Below, one piece after another: positions 1 through 5,661 of a stretch of 6,585 nt of DNA; within the stretch, counting starts at the first letter, position 1, and each line of letters opens with the position of its first letter. Origin of the DNA: Rhizobacter sp. (lineage in GTDB: Bacteria > Pseudomonadota > Gammaproteobacteria > Burkholderiales > Burkholderiaceae_C). The DNA is taken from positions 1 to 6,585 of the forward strand of contig JANYFX010000687.1 of the NCBI GenBank assembly GCA_025359585.1. The letters are read 5' to 3'. The notes under the pieces were generated by a model. It was not told where the DNA came from. It was given only the letters and a program-made list of their open reading frames with translations, and made no database searches. The position numbers and the translations under genes were made by a program.

Positions 1-804
1 ACGCTCTGTTTCCCACACGCCTTCCATCGCGGCGATCTTCGCCGGCTGGTGTTCGAGCGTGTTCAGCCCATGCGCGTCGCCGACCATGATCTGCAGCGGG
101 ATCGCGATGGCGGCGAGCGTGAGCCCGACGCGCAACACGCGAGGCGCCGAGCGCTGCGCCACGCCGCGCAGCACCTGCCAGGCGCTCAGGCCGGTCAGCA
201 GGAACGCGCAGGTCAGCGCCGAGGCCAGCAGCACGTGCGTGAAGCGGTAAGGGAACGACGGGTTGAAGATCACCTCGAGCCAGCTCTTCACGTGGTAGAC
301 GCCGTCAATGATTTCGTAGCCTGCGGGCGTCTGCATCCACGAGTTCAATGCCAGGATCCAGAACGCGGACAGCGTGGTACCGAAGGCGACGAAGAACGTC
401 GCCATCAAATGCACCCGCTCGCTGACCTTGCCGTGGCCGAACAGCATCACGCCGAGAAAACCGGCTTCGAGGAAAAACGCGGTCAGCACTTCGTAGCCGA
501 GCAGCGGCCCGGCGATGTTGCCGACCTTCTCCATGAAGCCCGGCCAGTTGGTGCCGAACTGGAAACTCATCGTGATGCCGCTGACCACGCCGAGCGCGAA
601 GCTCAGCGCGAACACCTTGGTCCAGAAGCGGTAGGCGTCGAGCCAGCCTTGCGCGGCCGCCTTGTCGGGCCCGTTGCGTGTCTTCAGCCAGCGCAGCCGG
701 AAGAACAACAGCGCCCAGCCCATGCCGATGCTGATGGTCGGGAACAGGATGTGAAAGGTGATATTGGCCGCGAATTGCATGCGGGCCAGGATCAGGGCGT
801 CCAT
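1..804 (-). CDS. cydA: Cytochrome bd-type quinol oxidase subunit I, CIO subclass (partial, C-terminus missing)
   Basis: This is the N-terminal 268 residues of subunit I of a bd-type terminal oxidase, an inner-membrane enzyme that oxidises quinol and reduces oxygen to water without pumping protons. His18 matches the conserved N-terminal heme b595 ligand, and His190 (in FPYRFTH) the heme b558 ligand. Glu105 and Glu113 in YEVLTAFFLEAG match the two conserved proton-path glutamates, and FQFGTNW lies at 81-87. About six membrane segments are visible, near 10-35, 59-82, 98-123, 132-155, 187-212 and 222-243. The stretches TAFFLEAGFLGVMLFG and GDAHGLNTLEHQPAK are typical of the cyanide-insensitive (cioA) subclass rather than E. 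coli CydA. The second b558 ligand (Met) and the Q-loop lie outside the window, so the subclass rests on N-terminal similarity. The ATG at 804 has AAGGAG at 814-819, nine bases upstream. It follows the regulator by 15 bases, probably in one operon; subunit II would be expected further left. Confidence 0.95.
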   Translation of the reverse strand, partial: MDALILARMQFAANITFHILFPTISIGMGWALLFFRLRWLKTRNGPDKAAAQGWLDAYRFWTKVFALSFALGVVSGITMSFQFGTNWPGFMEKVGNIAGPLLGYEVLTAFFLEAGFLGVMLFGHGKVSERVHLMATFFVAFGTTLSAFWILALNSWMQTPAGYEIIDGVYHVKSWLEVIFNPSFPYRFTHVLLASALTCAFLLTGLSAWQVLRGVAQRSAPRVLRVGLTLAAIAIPLQIMVGDAHGLNTLEHQPAKIAAMEGVWETER

Positions 805-813
805 CGGCTGCTT

Positions 814-820
814 CTCCTTT
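814..820 (-). promoter_or_regulatory. Ribosome binding site of cydA, touching the upstream stop codon
   Basis: On the minus strand AAAGGAG lies nine bases before the ATG at 804. Its first base is shared with the TAA stop (820-822) of the regulator gene. The arrangement suits translational coupling, in which ribosomes ending the regulator frame can reload for the oxidase gene. Confidence 0.8.
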
Positions 821-1374
821 TAACGCTTCGCGCCGGCCACCGCCCGGCCGGTGAATTCAAGCACTTTTTGCACTTTCGCGCCCATCTTCATCAGGCGCGA
901 CAGGGTCTGCTGGTCCATGCGCAGCACGTCGTCGAACCAGGTGGTGGTGAGCTCGATCAGGTCGTGCATTCCGCGCATGCGCTCCAGCGCCACGCGGTCT
1001 TCTTCGGTGGCCGGCTCTTCGAGCAGCGCGTTGCGCAGCATCGACAGCGTGGGCTCGATCTCGCGGCGGCGGCGTTCTTCGGCCAGCGTGCGGAAGATCT
1101 CCCAGGCGTCGCTCGGCGCGTCGAAATACTCGCGCCGGTCGCCGCTCAGGTGGCGCAGGTTCACGAGCCGCCAGGCCTGCAATTCCTTCAGGCCCATGCT
1201 CACGTTGGAGCGCGAGAATTCGAGCTTCTCGGCGATGTCGTCGGCGTTCAGCGCGGTCGGCGAAACGAAGATCAGCGCGTAGATCTGGCCGACCGTTCGG
1301 TTGATGCCCCAGCGGCTGCCCATCTCGCCGAAGTGGGCCACGAAGCTGCGCACCAGGGGTGAGAGAGATGTCAT
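820..1374 (-). CDS. GbsR/MarR-family winged-helix transcriptional regulator
   Basis: This 184-residue protein has the usual length and layout of GbsR/MarR-type regulators. The N-terminal signature region (FGEMGSRWGINRTVGQIYAL, 15-34) leads into a winged helix: LNADDIAEKLEFSRSNVSMG covers the helix-turn-helix (about 42-61) and residues 71-84 (LVNLRHLSGDRREY) the wing. The rest is an alpha-helical, charged C-terminal half that probably dimerises and may sense a ligand. The founding GbsR controls osmoprotectant synthesis in Bacillus. Here the gene lies directly before a bd-type quinol oxidase gene, so control of respiration is the better guess; the signal is unknown. The ATG at 1374 is the first start possible in frame, because an in-frame TAG lies at 1384-1386. 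No Shine-Dalgarno sequence precedes it. An inverted repeat at 1394-1409 just upstream suggests autoregulation. The family is confident, the target inferred. Confidence 0.9.
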   Translation of the reverse strand: MTSLSPLVRSFVAHFGEMGSRWGINRTVGQIYALIFVSPTALNADDIAEKLEFSRSNVSMGLKELQAWRLVNLRHLSGDRREYFDAPSDAWEIFRTLAEERRRREIEPTLSMLRNALLEEPATEEDRVALERMRGMHDLIELTTTWFDDVLRMDQQTLSRLMKMGAKVQKVLEFTGRAVAGAKR

Positions 1375-1380
1375 GGCGCG

Positions 1381-1386
1381 AGTCTA
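1381..1386 (-). promoter_or_regulatory. Possible -10 box for the regulator/oxidase operon
   Basis: TAGACT matches four of six bases of the sigma-70 -10 consensus and lies six bases before the regulator ATG. A poor -35 match (TTCAGT, minus strand, 1404-1409) sits 17 bases further upstream, inside the inverted repeat. If it is used, transcription would begin at or next to the start codon and the message would be leaderless. That would fit the missing Shine-Dalgarno sequence. The evidence is weak. Confidence 0.25.
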
Positions 1387-1393
1387 TCGAAGG

Positions 1394-1409
1394 TTCAGGG
1401 AATACTGAA
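1394..1409. promoter_or_regulatory. Candidate operator: TTCAG-N6-CTGAA inverted repeat
   Basis: The 16-base palindrome TTCAGGGAATACTGAA has perfect 5-base arms around a six-base spacer and begins 20 bases upstream of the regulator start codon. Size, symmetry and position are those of a binding site for a dimeric winged-helix protein, most simply the adjacent GbsR-type regulator acting on its own promoter. A second, shorter palindrome, CTCA-GGAA-TGAG (1412-1423), follows two bases later and may be a weaker half of a composite site. Binding is inferred; only the symmetry is seen. Confidence 0.5.
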
Positions 1410-1450
1410 AACTCAGGAATGAGCGGCGCGGGGTTACTGCGGCCTGCGGC

Positions 1451-1456
1451 GACAAT
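1451..1456 (+). promoter_or_regulatory. Possible -10 box for the DUF3429 gene
   Basis: GACAAT, followed by CCGC, matches four of six -10 consensus bases and lies 27 bases before the TTG start. No reasonable -35 hexamer is present at the right distance. A similar element (TAGAGT followed by CCGC) precedes the enoyl-CoA hydratase gene, which slightly supports a shared promoter style. Confidence 0.25.
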
Positions 1457-1483
1457 CCGCGCATCGTTTTCGAGGAGCCTTGT

Positions 1484-1924
1484 TTGCCCGCGCCGTCACC
1501 CGCTTCGACCACCCCGATTGCCTTTCGCCTCGGCTACCTTGCGTTGATGCCCTTCGTGGCCGGCGCTGCGCTGGTGTGGATCGTGCGCGCCGACGCGCAC
1601 CCGTATGTCACGTCGGCACTGTCCGGCTACGCGGCGGTGGTGCTCGCGTTCATCGGCGGCATTCACTGGGGCTTCGGCTTTCGCGAAGAGAACGCGCCGC
1701 CGCGCCTGTTCGTCTGGGGCGTGGTGCCGTCGCTCGTGGCCTGGGTTGCGGTGGTGATGCAGCCTTACGCCGGCCTCGTGGTCCACGGAGCGATGCTCGT
1801 CGTGTGTTACCTCGTCGACCGCAAGGTCTACCCCGCTCACGGCGCTGCGCGCTGGCTCACGCTGCGTTTCCGGCTCAGCGTGATCGCGAGCCTGAGTTGT
1901 TTTGTCGGCGCCGCCGGCAGCTGA
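1484..1924 (+). CDS. DUF3429 family integral membrane protein
   Basis: This 146-residue, highly hydrophobic protein belongs to the uncharacterised DUF3429 family, common in proteobacteria. Its function is unknown. About five membrane segments are visible: 12-34, 41-64, 75-94, 95-112 and, more weakly, 125-144. The family hallmark is the GGIHWGFGF stretch (58-66) at the end of the second segment, preceded by SGYAAVVLAFI; its conserved His-Trp pair is the most obvious candidate for a functional site. The start is TTG at 1484, supported by GAGGAG at 1472-1477 with a six-base spacer. The first in-frame Met codon (residue 22) would cut into the first membrane segment. The gene is divergent from the regulator/oxidase operon, and 22 bases separate it from the M61 peptidase gene, so cotranscription with that gene is likely. 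Family assignment is confident; the role is not known. Confidence 0.85.
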   Translation: MPAPSPASTTPIAFRLGYLALMPFVAGAALVWIVRADAHPYVTSALSGYAAVVLAFIGGIHWGFGFREENAPPRLFVWGVVPSLVAWVAVVMQPYAGLVVHGAMLVVCYLVDRKVYPAHGAARWLTLRFRLSVIASLSCFVGAAGS

Positions 1925-1946
1925 TCTTTTCCAATCGACCTTCAAC

Positions 1947-3692
1947 ATGATCACGTACCGCATCGAAGTGGCCGACGCCCACGCCCACCTGTTCCGCGTC
2001 ACTTTGACGGTCGCCAAACCAGCCGCCGAGCAGCGCCTGAGCCTGCCGGTGTGGATTCCCGGCAGTTACCTGGTGCGTGAATTCGCGCGCCACATCTCCG
2101 GCATCGGCGCGAAACAAGGTGCACGCGAATTGCCGCTGCAGCAGCTCGACAAAGCGACCTGGCTCGCGCGCTGCAGCGACCGCGGCGCGCTCAACGTGAG
2201 TTACCTCGTCTACGCCTTCGACACCTCCGTGCGCGCCGCCTTTCTCGACGCCCAGCGCGGCTTCTTCAACGGCACCGGCCTGTGCCTGCGCGTCGAAGGC
2301 GCCGAGGCGCTGCCGCACCGCGTCGAGCTGCGCACGCTGCCGGCCGGCTGGCAGGTGGCCACGGCGATGCAGGCCGTCAAGGTCGACGCCGCGGGTCGCG
2401 GTACTTATGAAGCGGCCGGCTACGACGAACTGGTCGATCACCCGGTCGAGTTGGGCCGCTTCTGGCGCGGCCAGTTCAGTGCCTGCGGTGTCGCGCACGA
2501 GTTCGTGGTGGCCGGCGCCTTGCCCGATTTCGACGGCGAGCGCCTGATGAAGGATTCGCAGCGCATCTGCGAAGCGCAGATCAGGTTCTGGCACGGCCGC
2601 AAGAAACCACCGTTCGACCGCTACGTGTTCCTGCTCAACGTGATCGAAGACGGCCACGGCGGCCTGGAGCACCGCGCCAGCACCGCGCTGATCGCGTCGC
2701 GCCGCGACCTGCCGCAGGCTGGCAAGACCGAGATGACCGACGGCTACGCGAACCTGCTCGGCCTGATCAGCCACGAGTACTTCCACACCTGGAACGTGAA
2801 GCGCCTGCGCCCGGCCGAGTTCGCACACTACGACTACACGCAGGAGAACTACACCGAGCTGCTGTGGTTCTTCGAGGGCTTCACCTCCTACTACGACGAC
2901 CTCTTTCTGGTGCGCTGCGGCCTGATCGACACGGCGCGTTACCTCAAGCTGATCGCTCGCACGGTGAGCGGCGTGCTCGGTGTGCCGGGCCGCAAGGTGC
3001 AGAGCGTGGCGCAGTCGAGTTTCGACACCTGGGTCAAGTACTACCGCAGCGACGAGAACACGCCCAACGCGACCATCAGCTACTACACCAAGGGCTCGCT
3101 GGTCGCGCTCGCGCTCGACCTCACGCTGCAGCGTGAAGGCCAGGGCTCGCTCGACGCGGTGATGCGCGAGCTGTGGGCCGTGAGCGCGGGTGGGCCGATC
3201 AGCGAGGTGCAGATTCGCGCCGCCTTGCTGAAGATCGGTGGGCGGTCTTTCGACACCGAGCTCGACGCCTGGGTGCACGGCACCGGCGACCTGCCGCTGC
3301 CCGCGTTGCTCGCGCCCTTCGGCATCGAATATTCCAACGACGCGGCCACGCTCGTGCAGCGCCTGGGCCTGCGTGTCAGCGAGAGCGCCCTCACCGGCGT
3401 GCGGGTCAGCCACGTGTTGCGCGGCGGTGCGGCCGAACGCGCCGGGCTCTCGGTCGGCGACGAACTGCTCGCGCTGCAAGGCTGGCGCTTGCGCCGGCTC
3501 GACGAAGCCGCGCGCTTGCTGGTGGCCAACCAGCCCGCCGCGCTGCTCGTCGCCCGCGACCAGCGGGTGCTGACGCTGTCGCTCACGCTGCCGGCGTCTG
3601 CGGCCTCTGTCGGCGCCAGCGTCACGCTCAAGGCGACGACCAAACCCGCCGCGCCCGCAGCCGCGCTGCAAAAGGCATGGCTCGCGGCCTGA
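1947..3692 (+). CDS. M61-family zinc metallopeptidase (glycyl aminopeptidase-like) with PDZ domain
   Basis: This 581-residue protein has the M61 peptidase layout: an N-terminal beta-rich domain (about 1-170), a thermolysin-like catalytic domain (about 175-460) and a C-terminal PDZ domain (about 460-550). HEYFH (276-280) supplies two zinc-binding histidines and the catalytic glutamate; Glu310 in WFFEGFTSYY is the likely third zinc ligand. GGLEH (238-242) resembles the substrate-binding loop of M1/M61 aminopeptidases. The characterised family member is a Sphingomonas aminopeptidase preferring N-terminal glycine or alanine; the substrate here is unknown. No signal peptide or membrane segment is visible, which suggests a cytoplasmic enzyme. 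The ATG at 1947 is chosen because MITYRIEVADAHAHLFRV matches the usual M61 N-terminus. It lacks a clear Shine-Dalgarno sequence, and a TTG at 1902, overlapping the DUF3429 gene, would add 15 residues. The 3' end overlaps the DUF3108 gene by 16 bases. Confidence 0.93.
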   Translation: MITYRIEVADAHAHLFRVTLTVAKPAAEQRLSLPVWIPGSYLVREFARHISGIGAKQGARELPLQQLDKATWLARCSDRGALNVSYLVYAFDTSVRAAFLDAQRGFFNGTGLCLRVEGAEALPHRVELRTLPAGWQVATAMQAVKVDAAGRGTYEAAGYDELVDHPVELGRFWRGQFSACGVAHEFVVAGALPDFDGERLMKDSQRICEAQIRFWHGRKKPPFDRYVFLLNVIEDGHGGLEHRASTALIASRRDLPQAGKTEMTDGYANLLGLISHEYFHTWNVKRLRPAEFAHYDYTQENYTELLWFFEGFTSYYDDLFLVRCGLIDTARYLKLIARTVSGVLGVPGRKVQSVAQSSFDTWVKYYRSDENTPNATISYYTKGSLVALALDLTLQREGQGSLDAVMRELWAVSAGGPISEVQIRAALLKIGGRSFDTELDAWVHGTGDLPLPALLAPFGIEYSNDAATLVQRLGLRVSESALTGVRVSHVLRGGAAERAGLSVGDELLALQGWRLRRLDEAARLLVANQPAALLVARDQRVLTLSLTLPASAASVGASVTLKATTKPAAPAAALQKAWLAA

Positions 3693-4831
3693 AGGCCCTG
3701 ATCGGCCCGGCCCCGAGCCCTGCGCGGCGCGCGGGCCTGTTCGGCGTGCTGCTGCTGGTGCTCGCCGTGCACGGCTGGGTCGGGCAGCAGGTGGCTGACC
3801 GCATCGCCGACCTCAACAGCGACACGGCCCAGGTCGAGCGCATCGAGGTGGCCTATGTGCGCGACATGGCCATGAGCGCAGCGGCGCCGGCTGCACCGGC
3901 TGCACCGGCTGCACCGGCCGCGCTGCCGGCACCGCGCGTGGCCCGCAGCCCCGCAGCCAAGCCGGCCAAGGCCGCGTCGGCACCCGAGCTGCCCACTGTG
4001 CCGGCCGAGCCTGCGGTGGCCGCCGCGCCGATCCTGCCCGCGCCCGAACCCGTGCCCCCGCTGGCCGTGCCGGAGCCGGCATCCGCAGAGCCGGTGCTGG
4101 CCGCGAACGGCGCGGCCAGCGCGCCGGCCGATGCGGCGAGCGCGGCCGCGCCCGCCGCCTTCAACTGGCCCGCGTCCACGCGCGTCAGCTACCTGCTCAC
4201 CGGCTACTTTCGGGGCGACGTGAACGGCACCGCGCAGGTCGAATGGATCCGCTCGGGTTCGCGCTACCAAGTGCACCTCGACCTCGTCGTCGGCCCCAGC
4301 CTGGCGCCGCTGATCACGCGCCGCATGAGCAGCGACGGCGAGATCACGGCCGAGGGCCTGAGCCCGCGCCGCTACGAGCAGGACACGAAGGTCGTGCTGC
4401 GCAGCAGAAACCTCGTGAGCATCGGCTTCGAGCCTGGCAGCGTGGTGCTCGCCAACGGCGACCGGCGCGACACCGTGCCCGGGGTGCAAGACACCGCGAG
4501 CCAGTTCGTGCAGCTGATGTACGTGTTCAGCACCCGGCCCGAACTGCTTCGCATCGGCAACACGGTCGACATCCCTCTGGCGCTGCCGCACAAGGTCGCC
4601 GTGTGGACTTACGACGTGGTCGCCGAAGAAGTGCTGGACGCGCCGTTCGGACCGCTGCCCACCATCCATTTGAAGCCGCGCCGCGCCGACGAGCCCAAGG
4701 TCGGCGAGCTCAGCGCCGAGATCTGGTTCGCGCCGCAGCTGCGCTACTTCCCGGTGCGCATCCGCATTCGGCAAGACACCGAGACCTTCATCGACCTGAT
4801 GATCTCGAAGCGGCCCGAGATGGCCGGCTGA
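3677..4831 (+). CDS. DUF3108 domain protein with N-terminal membrane anchor and Ala/Pro-rich linker
   Basis: This 384-residue protein has three parts. A short basic N-terminus leads into one hydrophobic segment (about 19-37), which is probably an uncleaved inner-membrane anchor. A linker very rich in Ala and Pro (about 66-161) follows. The C-terminal domain (about 162-384) resembles DUF3108, a family of predicted envelope proteins of unknown function. The anchor plus Pro-rich spacer recalls TonB, which suggests a domain held out into the periplasm; this is by shape only, as there is no TonB C-terminal domain. The ATG at 3677 lies within the end of the M61 peptidase gene, 16 bases before its stop ends, so translation is probably coupled. 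AAAAGG is one base from the ATG, too close for an ideal ribosome binding site. Nine-base repeats at 3884-3919 encode part of the linker. Family confidence is good; the function is unknown. Confidence 0.85.
   Translation: MARGLKALIGPAPSPARRAGLFGVLLLVLAVHGWVGQQVADRIADLNSDTAQVERIEVAYVRDMAMSAAAPAAPAAPAAPAALPAPRVARSPAAKPAKAASAPELPTVPAEPAVAAAPILPAPEPVPPLAVPEPASAEPVLAANGAASAPADAASAAAPAAFNWPASTRVSYLLTGYFRGDVNGTAQVEWIRSGSRYQVHLDLVVGPSLAPLITRRMSSDGEITAEGLSPRRYEQDTKVVLRSRNLVSIGFEPGSVVLANGDRRDTVPGVQDTASQFVQLMYVFSTRPELLRIGNTVDIPLALPHKVAVWTYDVVAEEVLDAPFGPLPTIHLKPRRADEPKVGELSAEIWFAPQLRYFPVRIRIRQDTETFIDLMISKRPEMAG
3884..3919 (+). repeat. Four tandem 9-base units (GCACCGGCT) encoding Ala-Pro-Ala
   Basis: Four consecutive units, GCGCCGGCT, GCACCGGCT twice and GCACCGGCC, lie in frame within the linker of the DUF3108 protein (residues 70-81). 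The two middle copies are identical and the outer ones differ by one base each. In-frame repeats like this can gain or lose units by slippage, changing linker length without breaking the frame. Confidence 0.9.
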
Positions 4832-4842
4832 GCGTGCCCCGG

Positions 4843-4848
4843 TAGAGT
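4843..4848 (+). promoter_or_regulatory. Possible -10 box for the enoyl-CoA hydratase gene
   Basis: TAGAGT, followed by CCGC, lies in the 41-base gap before the hydratase gene and matches four of six -10 consensus bases. No clear -35 element is visible at the right distance. The gap and strong ribosome binding site allow an independent promoter, but read-through from the upstream genes is equally possible. Confidence 0.25.
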
Positions 4849-4861
4849 CCGCTATCACCCG

Positions 4862-4867
4862 AAGGAG
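4862..4867 (+). promoter_or_regulatory. Strong ribosome binding site of the enoyl-CoA hydratase gene
   Basis: AAGGAG lies five bases before the ATG at 4873 and fixes that start. It is the clearest Shine-Dalgarno sequence among the plus-strand genes here, which suggests high expression. Confidence 0.85.
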
Positions 4868-4872
4868 AAACC

Positions 4873-5661
4873 ATGAGCTTTGAAAACATCCTGATCGAAA
4901 CCCGTGGCGAAGGCGAGCGCAAGACCGGCCTGATCACGCTGAACCGCCCGAAGCAACTCAATGCGCTGAACGACGCGCTGATGGACGAACTCGGCGCCGC
5001 GCTGAAAGCCTATGACGCCGACGCCGGCATCGGCTGCATCGTCATCACCGGCAGCGAAAAAGCCTTCGCCGCCGGCGCCGACATCACGGCGATGGCCAAG
5101 TTCGACTTCAATGACACCTACGGCGGCGACTTCATCACCCGCAACTGGGAAACCATCCGCAGCATCCGCAAGCCGGTGATCGGCGCGGTCGCCGGCTTTG
5201 CGCTCGGCGGCGGTTGCGAGCTGGCGATGATGTGCGACTTCATCATCGCCGCCGACACCGCGAAGTTCGGCCAGCCCGAGATCAAGCTCGGCATCATTCC
5301 CGGCGCCGGCGGCACGCAGCGCCTGCCGCGCGCGGTTGGCAAAGCCAAGGCGATGGACATGGTGCTGACGAGCCGAACGATCGACGCGGCCGAGGCCGAA
5401 CGCGCCGGGCTGGTCTCGCGCGTGGTGCCGTTCGCCGAGCTGATGACGGTCACGCTCGCAGCCGCGCAGACCATCAACGAGCTGAGCGGCCCGAGCGTGA
5501 TGATGGCCAAGGAAAGCGTGAACCGGTCGTTCGAAGGCACGCTGGCCGACGGCATCATGTTCGAGCGCCGGATGTTCCATTCGCTGTTCGCGACCGCCGA
5601 TCAGAAGGAAGGCATGGATGCTTTTCTGAACAAGCGCAAGCCGGCGTTCAAGCAGCGTTGA
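4873..5661 (+). CDS. Enoyl-CoA hydratase (EC 4.2.1.17)
   Basis: This 262-residue crotonase-family protein adds water to trans-2-enoyl-CoA, giving 3-hydroxyacyl-CoA, the second step of fatty-acid beta-oxidation in the cytoplasm. Its length is standard. KAFAAGADI (63-71) and FALGGGCELAMMCD (108-121) form the oxyanion hole and CoA pocket. Both catalytic glutamates are present: Glu116 in GGGCE and Glu136 in GQPEIKLGIIPGAGGTQ, 20 residues apart as in the rat mitochondrial enzyme (Glu144/Glu164). This makes true hydratase activity much more likely than another crotonase reaction. The C-terminal FNKRKPAF-like end (FLNKRKPAF, 251-259) is also typical of this group. It stands alone: no thiolase, acyl-CoA dehydrogenase or 3-hydroxyacyl-CoA dehydrogenase gene is beside it, so its pathway (fatty acids, short-chain or aromatic acids) cannot be read from context. 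Its stop codon abuts that of the convergent gene. Confidence 0.95.
   Translation: MSFENILIETRGEGERKTGLITLNRPKQLNALNDALMDELGAALKAYDADAGIGCIVITGSEKAFAAGADITAMAKFDFNDTYGGDFITRNWETIRSIRKPVIGAVAGFALGGGCELAMMCDFIIAADTAKFGQPEIKLGIIPGAGGTQRLPRAVGKAKAMDMVLTSRTIDAAEAERAGLVSRVVPFAELMTVTLAAAQTINELSGPSVMMAKESVNRSFEGTLADGIMFERRMFHSLFATADQKEGMDAFLNKRKPAFKQR

Larger units (their letters stand above)
1375..1483. promoter_or_regulatory. Divergent intergenic control region
   Basis: This 109-base region separates the minus-strand regulator/oxidase operon from the plus-strand DUF3429 gene and must hold promoters for both directions. The half next to the regulator is less GC-rich than its surroundings and holds two inverted repeats (1394-1409 and 1412-1423). 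Weak -10-like hexamers are TAGACT on the minus strand (1381-1386) and GACAAT on the plus strand (1451-1456). Neither has a convincing -35 partner, so the exact promoters are uncertain. Confidence 0.6.

Noticed and set aside
49..1362. A 437-codon plus-strand open frame opposite the oxidase and regulator genes
   Set aside because: It is rich in Arg, His, Gln and Ala with no recognisable domain, and lies antisense to two clearly recognised genes. Long spurious frames are expected in DNA this GC-rich.
1359..1547. A 62-codon plus-strand open frame crossing the divergent control region
   Set aside because: It spans the regulator start, the palindromes and the beginning of the DUF3429 gene in another frame, and has no ribosome binding site or family resemblance.
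1902..1946. Upstream TTG start adding 15 residues to the M61 peptidase
   Set aside because: The extension overlaps the DUF3429 gene, has no ribosome binding site, and lies outside the usual M61 N-terminus, which begins near the ATG at 1947. It is not fully excluded.
1875..3671. A 598-codon minus-strand open frame opposite the M61 peptidase gene
   Set aside because: Its composition is low in complexity and dominated by Arg, His, Val and Gln. The plus strand carries the HEYFH and GGLEH motifs of a real enzyme over the same bases.
3173..3676. N-terminal extension of the DUF3108 protein in the same frame
   Set aside because: It would overlap about 500 bases of the M61 gene, including its PDZ domain, and has an Arg/Ala-rich shadow composition. 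The ATG at 3677 puts a normal membrane anchor near the N-terminus.
3083..4858. A 591-codon minus-strand open frame opposite the M61 and DUF3108 genes
   Set aside because: It is a shadow frame with Gly/Arg/His-rich and Ser/Arg-rich stretches and no family resemblance. The plus-strand genes explain the region.
4832..4872. Terminator between the DUF3108 and enoyl-CoA hydratase genes
   Set aside because: No stem-loop followed by a T-run is visible in this 41-base gap.
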